Shown here: piece after piece, positions 6,069 to 11,691 of the stretch
Layout of the letters: every line of letters begins with the position of its first letter
How positions within the stretch are numbered: position 1 is the stretch's first letter
Assembly: GCA_945890595.1 (NCBI GenBank)
Contig: CAMDCQ010000065.1
Span: 1-11,691, forward strand
DNA: 11,691 bases
Direction: 5' to 3'
Source: Chitinophaga pinensis
GTDB taxonomy: Bacteria > Bacteroidota > Bacteroidia > NS11-12g > UBA9320
Notes under the pieces: model-generated
Database searches by the model: none
What the model was told of the DNA's origin: nothing
What the model saw: only the letters and a program-made list of their open reading frames with translations
Translations under genes and position numbers: made by a program

Positions 6069-6551
6069 ATGATAAAACTAATGTTTGTATGTCTCGGTAA
6101 CATTTGCCGATCGCCCCTTGCTGAAGCCGTATTCAAAAACAAAGTGCTTAAAGCCAATCTGGAAGACTACATTTATGTAGAAAGTAGCGGAACATCGGCC
6201 TATCACGTAGGTGAAAATCCCGATCCTCGGACCACCAGCGTCGCACTAAAACATCATGTACCCATTTCACACAAAGCACAACAACTCAACACACGTCACT
6301 TTACCACCTTTGATTACAATATAGTAATGGACGACAGTAATAGAGAAAACGTCGCCAAAATAAAACCGTCCAACTCGACCACAGCCTTCTTTAAGTTACG
6401 TGATTTTGACTCGCTTCACAAAGGATCCGACGTTATCGATCCCTGGTTTGGAGATGAAGACGGATTTGAAGAGTGCTACCAAACCATAGATAGATGCACC
6501 GATGAAATTCTCCTATTCCTCATAAATAAGCACCATTTAGCCAAAGGATAA
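6069..6551 (+). CDS. Low-molecular-weight protein tyrosine phosphatase
   Basis: This 160-residue cytoplasmic enzyme dephosphorylates phosphotyrosine in proteins. The P-loop CLGNICRS (8-15) supplies the nucleophile C8 and R14 of the CX5R(S/T) signature at the very N-terminus, as in all LMW-PTPs. The general-acid loop is DPWFG (124-128) with D124. MDDSN (87-91) and the DGFEECYQTI helix (131-140) are also family-typical. Length is normal. Substrate is unknown: such enzymes may act on a capsule tyrosine kinase, but no kinase or polysaccharide gene is visible here. The secreted nuclease-like gene follows 27 bases later on the same strand, but its own -7 box suggests independent expression. All catalytic residues are intact. 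Confidence 0.95.
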   Translation: MIKLMFVCLGNICRSPLAEAVFKNKVLKANLEDYIYVESSGTSAYHVGENPDPRTTSVALKHHVPISHKAQQLNTRHFTTFDYNIVMDDSNRENVAKIKPSNSTTAFFKLRDFDSLHKGSDVIDPWFGDEDGFEECYQTIDRCTDEILLFLINKHHLAKG

Positions 6552-6563
6552 AAGTATAAAACA

Positions 6564-6571
6564 TACCTTTG
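6564..6571 (+). promoter_or_regulatory. -7 box of the secreted EEP-family gene
   Basis: TACCTTTG is a full match to the TAnnTTTG consensus and ends 7 bases before ATG 6579, which implies an almost leaderless mRNA. The -33 element is poor: only a TTTAG stretch at 6536-6540 lies near the right distance, inside the end of the phosphatase gene. Confidence 0.55.
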
Positions 6572-6578
6572 GGACTTT

Positions 6579-7862
6579 ATGCGAAAAACACTCATTCTCT
6601 CGATGCTAATAACGATTTCGGCTACTGCTCAAACCTTGACAGACACCTTGACTTTTATGCATTACAATGTCCTAAATTACCGCAATTATTCTACTTACTG
6701 TACGACATCTAATAATAACCACGCGACCAAAGAAAGCTACATGAACACCATCGTAGGTTATCTTTTACCGGATATTATTACCGTAAACGAAATGGCCGGA
6801 GACGGCATATCTCCTACTCGATTATTGGATAACGGGATAAACCAAGGTGGCAGAAAATTCTATAAGCAATGTGCTTATTCTGCTAACTCTAACCTTTGCA
6901 ACATGCTGTATTACAATGAGAATAAACTGTCTCTGCACAATCAAGATAAAATAGACCGTGCAAGTAATGGCACTTTTCTGGTACGGCAAATAGATGTTTA
7001 TACGCTTTACTATCGAGATCAATCCCAGTTAGAACAAGGAGATACTACTTTTTTAACCGTTTATGTAGCTCATTTAAAAGCAGGAAATACAGCTGCCGAT
7101 GCCACCGAAAGAGCTACGATGACCACCGCATTAATGGCATATCATAACGAGCACTACAATGCAAATCACACCTACCTCATGAGTGGAGATTTCAATGTGT
7201 ACACGAGCAATGAACAAGCTTTTGTTAAACTATTAGGAGATGCAAATACAGCTATTCGATTCAAAGACCCTATTAATAAACCCGGAGCATGGAATAATAC
7301 CGGAACATATGCTTCTATACACACGCAAAGCACACGTGTAACAGGCAGTTGCCACAGTGCCGGTGGATTAGATGACCGATTTGACTTTATACTCTGTGGG
7401 CAAGAATTATTGAATAATAGCCGTGGATTAGGTTATGTAAATGGAAGCTACAAAGCCGTGGGCAACGACGGAAATCACTTTAATGCAGACATTAATGCAG
7501 GATCAAATGTATCTGTTCCGAGCAATGTATTAGCCGCGCTTTATGGCATGAGTGATCACCTTCCGGTAACCTTAAAAATGGAAATTACACGTACCACACT
7601 AGCAGTGGCAGAAAAGCACATAGACAATTACCTTGTCCTAAATAATCCTGTAACCAATCAGCTTTTTTGGAAAATGCAAGTACCCCAATCTGGCACACTT
7701 ACGATCACAGACATACACGGTAAAGAAGTACTCGTTTACAAACTTACGGCTGGAACAGATTGGATTACGAACGATGTTTCTGCTTGGGAAGCAGGGAGCT
7801 ATTACGCTTATTTTCTAGGACAAAATGGAGACGTCCTGCGTCGTAAACTCATAAAAATATAA
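6579..7862 (+). CDS. Secreted endonuclease/exonuclease/phosphatase-fold protein with T9SS sorting domain
   Basis: This 427-residue protein has a signal peptide (1-18, cut near ATAQ), an endonuclease/exonuclease/phosphatase (EEP) domain at about 22-338, and a type IX secretion sorting domain at about 350-427. EEP active-site landmarks are visible in order: HYNVLNY with N30, a VNEM segment with E71, the H165 segment (VAHLKAG), GDFNVY with D204 and N206, the D266/D269 pair in DDRFDF, and SDHLPV with D326-H327. These fit metal-dependent phosphodiester or phosphomonoester hydrolysis; the substrate (extracellular DNA, RNA, phospholipid or sugar phosphate) cannot be told by eye. The C-terminal part has the usual Por layout: NNPVTNQL, a TITDIHGKEV strand pair, and a basic RRKLIKI end. 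The predicted location is outer surface or secreted medium. It converges on the biotinyl carrier gene, 36 bases stop to stop, without a clear terminator. Confidence 0.9.
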   Translation: MRKTLILSMLITISATAQTLTDTLTFMHYNVLNYRNYSTYCTTSNNNHATKESYMNTIVGYLLPDIITVNEMAGDGISPTRLLDNGINQGGRKFYKQCAYSANSNLCNMLYYNENKLSLHNQDKIDRASNGTFLVRQIDVYTLYYRDQSQLEQGDTTFLTVYVAHLKAGNTAADATERATMTTALMAYHNEHYNANHTYLMSGDFNVYTSNEQAFVKLLGDANTAIRFKDPINKPGAWNNTGTYASIHTQSTRVTGSCHSAGGLDDRFDFILCGQELLNNSRGLGYVNGSYKAVGNDGNHFNADINAGSNVSVPSNVLAALYGMSDHLPVTLKMEITRTTLAVAEKHIDNYLVLNNPVTNQLFWKMQVPQSGTLTITDIHGKEVLVYKLTAGTDWITNDVSAWEAGSYYAYFLGQNGDVLRRKLIKI

Positions 7863-7898
7863 TCTCGTAAAACGTAGGAAGCCTATTAAACGACCTCG

Positions 7899-8393
7899 TT
7901 ACACAAATGATAACAGTAGTTGGTTCTTCTCTACTTTGTCTTGATTTACAACTGAAACTTGGTCTATAATACCCGCCTGTGGACTTTTAATGGCGTTTTC
8001 CATTTTCATGGCTTCTAACACAATAAGCTCTTGTCCTTCGGTGATCTCATCGCCTGATTTTACAAGCACATTGAGCACCAGTCCTGGCATTGGAGCTTTC
8101 AGTTCTTTTAATTTCTTTTTACCACTTTCCATCCCCATCGACTTCAATAATTCGGCTAATTTATTATGCAACCTGGTGCTCATAGTCCGTCCATTTATGG
8201 TAAAATGAAGCTCCCCTTTACTCGAATTTTTATCTGATAATGCAATGGTATACGATTTACCATCTAGTATTAAATGATACTCGTTGTTGGGTAATTTTAA
8301 TAAATTATACGCAGCTATTTCACCATTTAGAAGTACATTTTGCTCATCCTTGTGAACGTCAAACGTGGTGTTATTAATTTCTATTTTAGCCAT
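7899..8393 (-). CDS. Biotinyl carrier subunit of an acyl-CoA/pyruvate-type carboxylase
   Basis: This 164-residue biotin carboxyl carrier protein has a C-terminal biotinyl domain (about 97-164) with the EAMKM site at 127-131 and K130 as the biotin attachment lysine. APMPG (100-104) marks the domain start. The N-terminal part (1-90) has short beta strands and a Lys-rich linker (GKKKLKEL, 91-98), resembling the carrier (and BT-like) region of bacteroidete acetyl/propionyl-CoA carboxylases more than the Ala/Pro-rich linker of E. coli AccB. No biotin carboxylase or carboxyltransferase gene lies in the window, so the partner enzyme is unknown. It begins 19 bases after the stop of the deiodinase-like flavoprotein gene, which suggests shared transcription. 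The ATG at 8393 is the only sensible start. Confidence 0.92.
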   Translation of the reverse strand: MAKIEINNTTFDVHKDEQNVLLNGEIAAYNLLKLPNNEYHLILDGKSYTIALSDKNSSKGELHFTINGRTMSTRLHNKLAELLKSMGMESGKKKLKELKAPMPGLVLNVLVKSGDEITEGQELIVLEAMKMENAIKSPQAGIIDQVSVVNQDKVEKNQLLLSFV

Positions 8394-8412
8394 AAATTGA
8401 AGTGCAATATTA

Positions 8413-9081
8413 CTAATACTTGAGCATTACCTCTTCAATTGGTTTTCTTTCTATATCCGGAACTTTAGCATCATCAGCAGCGTAACCTATTGGAATAAGT
8501 AAAAATGCTTTCTCGTTGGATGGCCGGTTTAGTAACTCAGCGAGAAAATTCATAGGACTAGGTGTATGGGTGAGGCTTACTAAACCCAATTGGTGAATTG
8601 CACTTAGTAAAAAACCACAAGCTATCCCAACACTCTCATTCACATAGTAATTTTTTCCCTTACTCCCATCCGCTTCTATATCATAGGTCTTTTTGAATAC
8701 TACAACGATGTAAGGAGCTGTTGTTATGAATGTTTTATGCCAATCAGTACCAAACTTTTTCAAGTCTTGCAGCCATTCATCACTCATTCTGCCGTGGTAG
8801 TTCACAAATTCTTCCTTTTCCGCCGCTTCTCTAATCTTCAATTTAATCTCATCGCTAGTAATTACACAGAATGTCCACGGCTGTTTATGCGCACCGCTGG
8901 GTGCAGAAGCCGCTATGCTGACTAAATTATGAATTACTTCTGCAGGAATTGGTTTATCTGAAAACGTTCGCACACTTCTTCGTCCTTGCATGAGTAGGGA
9001 TAATTCACTGCTGGCCGCCACTAAATCTTTATTGTTGTACAGATTCACAGGATGCACAAATGGTTTAAATTGCTCTTGCAT
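8413..9081 (-). CDS. Nitroreductase-family flavoprotein, iodotyrosine deiodinase-like
   Basis: This 222-residue FMN enzyme of the nitroreductase superfamily carries the FMN-binding RRSVRTF (34-40), PSGAHKQPW (61-69) and GLVSLTHTPSP (166-176) segments. Its active-site lid matches iodotyrosine deiodinases: E91, Y95 and K116 have the spacing (Y+4 from E, K+21 from Y) of the triad that grips the amino acid part of halotyrosines in animal and bacterial deiodinases, including one characterised from the bacteroidete Haliscomenobacter. The YYVNESVGIACGFLL (145-159) and VPDIERKP (207-214) blocks fit the same subfamily. The predicted reaction is reductive dehalogenation of iodo-, bromo- or chlorotyrosine with a reduced flavin; a general nitroreductase is the alternative. 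No tyrosine catabolic gene is nearby. The biotinyl carrier gene follows 19 bases downstream. Confidence 0.9.
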   Translation of the reverse strand: MQEQFKPFVHPVNLYNNKDLVAASSELSLLMQGRRSVRTFSDKPIPAEVIHNLVSIAASAPSGAHKQPWTFCVITSDEIKLKIREAAEKEEFVNYHGRMSDEWLQDLKKFGTDWHKTFITTAPYIVVVFKKTYDIEADGSKGKNYYVNESVGIACGFLLSAIHQLGLVSLTHTPSPMNFLAELLNRPSNEKAFLLIPIGYAADDAKVPDIERKPIEEVMLKY

Positions 9082-9085
9082 ACTG

Positions 9086-9111
9086 CGAAATTACGCGCAT
9101 TTCAGGTTCAA
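9086..9111 (-). promoter_or_regulatory. Possible promoter of the deiodinase-like gene
   Basis: On the minus strand TTG (9109-9111) and TAATTTCG (9086-9093, one mismatch to TAnnTTTG) are 15 bases apart, slightly short of the usual range. The box ends 4 bases before ATG 9081, which would give a leaderless transcript. This is a modest match. Confidence 0.35.
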
Positions 9112-9112
9112 G

Positions 9113-10240
9113 CTAAACACCTCCTTCCCCGATTGTAATTTCCGCATCATTTTCTAACGCATCTTCATTATTATCGACATCCATTTGCTCTATAAAGTCT
9201 ATAAATTTGAGGTGTGAATCACGAATGGCATAAATAGAAACACCTATTAATACCACCAAGCTTAGAAGCCAAGCTATAAAAAATCCTTTTAGATGTATAC
9301 TAGTTGTCCAATTAAAAACAAATTTCAATAAGGTGTAAATGGCAATTCCTAACGGTATAAGACATAAACTGATAAGCGATACACAATATAACCAATTCAG
9401 CACAGGTGGATCCAAAAAAAGAGAAGCACTAAACCCGCTGCCATTTATATAACCACTCATAGTGCCAGAAACATTAGACAGAATAACCAAAGGAAAATAA
9501 ATACTGAGCATCACTAGCAAAATGATTAAAAAAACGGCGAATAACTTGGCCACAACGGTTATTATTTCAGTTACACCAGAGGTCAAGGTTTGTGTTCCAC
9601 GTTTCAAACTACCATTGTTTTTTAGATTCTCGGACCACTTGGATGCTTCGTTGCGCAAGTTGCTAGAAACGGAGGCTGCCTCTTCTCGAATGTTATTGGC
9701 TATATCGGAAATGGTACTTGCATCACCGTGCATACGATACCTGTCTTGGGGCGTAATTGCAGCTGGAATTATTGCCCAGAGTACGATGTAGGCCACAATA
9801 GGCGCGCCGGCAAGCATTACAAGTAAAATGAAAATAATCCTTACCGCGATAGTATCAAGTCCGTAGTAAGCTCCTATGCCAGAACAAACACCTCCAAAAA
9901 TAGCGTCATCTTTATCCCTAAATAACTTTTTGCGTTTGGGGTCCTTATACCCCTGTGAATCTTGACTTTCATCATGGTCCTCTGCTCCCATATCTTGAGC
10001 AGTGCCCATGAGGGTAATTGCTTCTTGGACATGTATTTCGCTTATAAAATCATTCACTCTTAATTTTGCAAAAAACAATTCGGCAATTCGCGCCTCTATA
10101 TCATCGAGAATTTCCTTCCCACTTTCCGTATTAACAAAATGTTTTTCCAAGCTTCTCAGATAATGGCTTAAACTATCATAAGCATGTTCGTCTATAGAAA
10201 CAGCTTGACCTGCTAAGTTTATTTTTATTATTTTATTCAT
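9113..10240 (-). CDS. PspC-domain multi-pass membrane protein
   Basis: This 375-residue protein has three parts. Residues 1-90 form a charged soluble region with no obvious enzymatic motif, including the acidic helix EILDDIEARIAELFF (43-57). Residues 104-160 form a PspC domain: a basic KRKKLFRDKDD lead-in, then the typical FGGVCSGIGAYYGLD segment (115-129) and a hydrophobic hairpin to 159. Residues 161-375 carry an amphipathic, possibly coiled segment (172-210), membrane segments at about 227-253, 283-308 and 319-338, and an acidic tail. PspC domains in other bacteria take part in sensing inner-membrane stress, but here no PspA is visible. The start overlaps the PadR stop as ATGA (10237-10240), so the two are translated together and PadR is the likely repressor of the pair. 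The long N-terminal region ahead of PspC is usual in bacteroidete homologues with PadR neighbours. Confidence 0.88.
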   Translation of the reverse strand: MNKIIKINLAGQAVSIDEHAYDSLSHYLRSLEKHFVNTESGKEILDDIEARIAELFFAKLRVNDFISEIHVQEAITLMGTAQDMGAEDHDESQDSQGYKDPKRKKLFRDKDDAIFGGVCSGIGAYYGLDTIAVRIIFILLVMLAGAPIVAYIVLWAIIPAAITPQDRYRMHGDASTISDIANNIREEAASVSSNLRNEASKWSENLKNNGSLKRGTQTLTSGVTEIITVVAKLFAVFLIILLVMLSIYFPLVILSNVSGTMSGYINGSGFSASLFLDPPVLNWLYCVSLISLCLIPLGIAIYTLLKFVFNWTTSIHLKGFFIAWLLSLVVLIGVSIYAIRDSHLKFIDFIEQMDVDNNEDALENDAEITIGEGGV

Positions 10241-10566
10241 ATCTTTTTAGTTAGTTGGTTTACAGATTGATTTAATTCAGACCATGTTTCAGCAAGTTGA
10301 TTGTTAAAAAGCACACCCTCTTCGGTAAGAGAATAATACTTACGAGGCGGTCCTTGATCGCTTTCTTTCCATTCGTATTTGAGTAAACCCGCATTCTTTA
10401 AGCGCGTTAGCAAAGGATACAAAGTACCTTCAACTACTATTAGTTTAGCATCCTTTAAGTTAGCGATTATGTCTGAGGCATACACCTCTCCTTCGCTCGC
10501 AAGCGTTAAAATGCAATACTCTAGCACGCCCTTGCGCATTTGCGATTGCGTATTTTCTATGTTCAT
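10237..10566 (-). CDS. PadR-family transcriptional regulator
   Basis: This 109-residue regulator (from ATG 10566) is a short PadR-type winged-helix repressor. The N-terminal wHTH spans about 8-85: MRKGVLEYCILTLAS (10-24), a recognition region around EGTLYPLLTRLKNAGLL (49-65), and the PPRKYYSLTEEG wing (77-88), followed by a short dimerisation helix. The frame could extend to TTG 10576-10578, but that codon lies within the -7 promoter box, and MNIENTQSQMRKG is a normal start for the family, so ATG 10566 is chosen. It overlaps the PspC gene by ATGA. PadR proteins usually repress their own operon and a neighbouring membrane protein until a ligand or stress relieves them; the ligand is unknown. 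A palindrome upstream (10595-10619) is a candidate operator. Confidence 0.92.
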   Translation of the reverse strand: MNIENTQSQMRKGVLEYCILTLASEGEVYASDIIANLKDAKLIVVEGTLYPLLTRLKNAGLLKYEWKESDQGPPRKYYSLTEEGVLFNNQLAETWSELNQSVNQLTKKI

Positions 10567-10575
10567 TTGAGAATG

Positions 10576-10607
10576 CAAACCTATCTTATTTAAATAGTAC
10601 TATGCAA
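10576..10607 (-). promoter_or_regulatory. Promoter of the padR-pspC operon
   Basis: On the minus strand TTG (10605-10607) and TAGGTTTG (10576-10583) are separated by 21 bases and fully match the bacteroidete -33 TTG and -7 TAnnTTTG elements. The box ends 9 bases before ATG 10566. The palindrome at 10595-10619 overlaps the -33 element, consistent with repression. Confidence 0.65.
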
Positions 10608-10619
10608 TACAAAGTACTA
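10595..10619. promoter_or_regulatory. Candidate PadR operator (inverted repeat)
   Basis: TAGTACT (10595-10601) and its exact reverse complement AGTACTA (10613-10619) flank an 11-base spacer. Seven-base arms with 18-base centre spacing suit a winged-helix dimer, and the site covers the -33 element of the padR promoter. Binding by this PadR is inferred from position only; AGTACT is itself palindromic, so the site can also be read as a direct repeat. Confidence 0.5.
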
Positions 10620-10725
10620 GGCTTTCTACTAGATGATTTATTTGTACGATGAACAGCCGATGTTCAGCTATTGAGCCAAAAGTATAATCCCAAGCTTTTA
10701 CGCTTTTAGATGTTACTAAAAAAAG

Positions 10726-10733
10726 TACTTTTG
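10726..10733 (+). promoter_or_regulatory. -7 promoter box of sucD
   Basis: TACTTTTG is a full match to TAnnTTTG, 18 bases before ATG 10752. It lies inside the longest open frame (which could begin at ATG 10710), so the shorter start is the real one. The -33 element is weak, with only a CTTTTAG stretch (10703-10709) near the right distance. Confidence 0.6.
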
Positions 10734-10751
10734 CAGCACTCAAAAAAAACA

Positions 10752-11618
10752 ATGTCAGTATTAGTAAATAAGGATTCTAAAATTATTGTTCAAGGCTTTA
10801 CAGGTAGCGAAGGAACTTTTCATGCAGGTCAAATGATAGAGTATGGTACGCAAGTGGTAGGAGGCGTTACACCTGGAAAAGGTGGACAATCTCATCTTGA
10901 CAAACCTGTTTTCAATACCGTAGCAGATGCTGTAACTAGCACTGGCGCTGACACAAGCATAATATTTGTACCACCTCCATTTGCGGCAGACGCTATTATG
11001 GAAGCAGCAGATGCAGGCATACAGGTTATTGTGTGTATCACCGAAGGCATTCCGGTAGCAGACATGGTGAAGGTTAAAGCATATTTATCTGACAAATCAT
11101 GCAGATTAATTGGCCCTAATTGTCCTGGTATTATTACGGCAGATGAAGCCAAAGTAGGAATCATGCCAGGCTTTATATTTAAAAAAGGTAAAATTGGTAT
11201 CGTTTCTAAATCAGGGACATTAACCTATGAAGCTGTTGACCAAGTAGTAAAAGCGGGTATGGGTTGTACTACCGCTATTGGAATAGGTGGAGACCCTATC
11301 ATTGGTACTTCTATGAAGCAGGCCGTTGAATTACTAATGAACGATCCTGAAACGGAAGGCATCGTTATGATAGGTGAAATAGGCGGTGGCATGGAAGCTG
11401 AAGCTGCACGTTATATAAAAGAATTTGGCACTAAGCCGGTAGTAGGATTTATCGCAGGTGAAACTGCACCAGCAGGCCGTACAATGGGTCACGCAGGCGC
11501 TATCGTAGGAGGTGATGATGATACAGCTTCTGCTAAAAAAGCAATCATGAGAGAATGTGGAATACACGTTGTAGATTCTCCAGCAGGCATCGGCGCTAAA
11601 ATGGCGGAACTTGTTTAA
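10752..11618 (+). CDS. sucD: Succinyl-CoA synthetase (ligase) alpha subunit
   Basis: This 288-residue alpha subunit, with the beta subunit SucC, interconverts succinyl-CoA and succinate with formation of ATP or GTP in the TCA cycle. The CoA-binding Rossmann part holds VQGFTGSEGTFH (13-24), VTPGKGG (39-45), the GPNCPGI segment (121-127) and SKSGTLTYE (152-160). The phosphohistidine is H247 in GHAGAI, matching H246 of the E. coli enzyme, and GEIGG (208-212) provides the power-helix glycine turn. Length is one residue short of the E. coli protein. The start at 10752 gives MSVLVNKDSK, the usual family N-terminus; the upstream ATG at 10710 would add 14 residues encoded by the promoter. sucC is not adjacent, which is common in Bacteroidota. 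The gene is bounded by its own promoter and a strong terminator, so it looks monocistronic. Confidence 0.97.
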   Translation: MSVLVNKDSKIIVQGFTGSEGTFHAGQMIEYGTQVVGGVTPGKGGQSHLDKPVFNTVADAVTSTGADTSIIFVPPPFAADAIMEAADAGIQVIVCITEGIPVADMVKVKAYLSDKSCRLIGPNCPGIITADEAKVGIMPGFIFKKGKIGIVSKSGTLTYEAVDQVVKAGMGCTTAIGIGGDPIIGTSMKQAVELLMNDPETEGIVMIGEIGGGMEAEAARYIKEFGTKPVVGFIAGETAPAGRTMGHAGAIVGGDDDTASAKKAIMRECGIHVVDSPAGIGAKMAELV

Positions 11619-11627
11619 TCAAACAAA

Positions 11628-11678
11628 GTCATAACAAAAAAAGGCCTTCCGAATGGAAGGCCTATTTTTTGTTATGAC
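11628..11678 (+). terminator. Rho-independent terminator of sucD, probably bidirectional
   Basis: A nine-base GC-rich stem (AGGCCTTCC 11642-11650 with GGAAGGCCT 11655-11663) closes on the loop GAAT and is followed by ATTTTTTG. The pairing continues outward through the A-run and T-run to GTCATAAC (11628-11635) and GTTATGAC (11671-11678), with one unpaired base. T-runs on both strands suggest it can end transcription from either side. Confidence 0.9.
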
Positions 11679-11691
11679 TCACTTACCCGTT

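Noticed and set aside
7863..7898. AACGA-CC-TCGTT palindrome between the convergent EEP and carrier genes as a terminator
   Set aside because: A two-base loop, a short stem and no following T-run make it unlikely to terminate transcription.
10641..10684. Twelve-residue peptide frame starting at the ATG near 10649 upstream of sucD
   Set aside because: It is very short, has no good promoter box or ribosome site, and ends well before the sucD promoter; nothing suggests a leader peptide.
10710..10751. Longer N-terminus for SucD from ATG 10710
   Set aside because: The 14 added residues are encoded by the -7 promoter box and are absent from the family, which starts at MSVLVNK.

Overview
The window comes from a member of the Bacteroidota, probably in the Flavobacteriia/Saprospiria/Chitinophagia range; I cannot place it more finely. 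The evidence is a C-terminal type IX secretion (Por) sorting domain, repeated TAnnTTTG-type -7 promoter boxes just upstream of start codons, few recognisable Shine-Dalgarno sites, and AT-rich, densely packed genes of bacteroidete type. No rRNA, tRNA, CRISPR array, insertion sequence or phage gene is visible, and no gap between genes exceeds about 180 bases.

Positions 1-4038 (minus strand) hold the most interesting part: six genes read leftward from 4038, the first five overlapping by 4-8 bases and the sixth 36 bases further on. In order they are an ECF sigma factor, a 94-residue single-pass anti-sigma factor, a membrane-anchored CnrX/Spy-like periplasmic metal sensor, an MbnP-family copper-binding protein, a di-heme MbnH/MauG-type peroxidase, and a secreted YHYH-domain protein cut by the window edge. 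I read this as a metal-responsive sigma/anti-sigma/sensor switch (CnrH/CnrY/CnrX-like) controlling a periplasmic module in which a di-heme enzyme oxidatively matures a copper protein, with the YHYH protein as a possible third component. No methanobactin biosynthesis genes are in the window.

Positions 4130-7862 hold metabolic and housekeeping genes: lhgO (L-2-hydroxyglutarate oxidase) divergent from the sigma operon, a small unrecognised membrane protein on the minus strand, a low-molecular-weight protein tyrosine phosphatase, and a secreted endonuclease/exonuclease/phosphatase-fold protein with a type IX sorting domain.

Positions 7899-10620 (minus strand) hold a PadR regulator overlapping a PspC-domain membrane protein, with a promoter and candidate operator upstream. 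Next come a nitroreductase-family flavoprotein with the Glu-Tyr-Lys signature of iodotyrosine deiodinases, and a stand-alone biotinyl carrier subunit.

Positions 10726-11678 hold a single-gene sucD unit (succinyl-CoA synthetase alpha) with its own promoter and a long near-perfect hairpin terminator. Three starts look better when moved inward from the longest open frame: 5859, 10566 and 10752.
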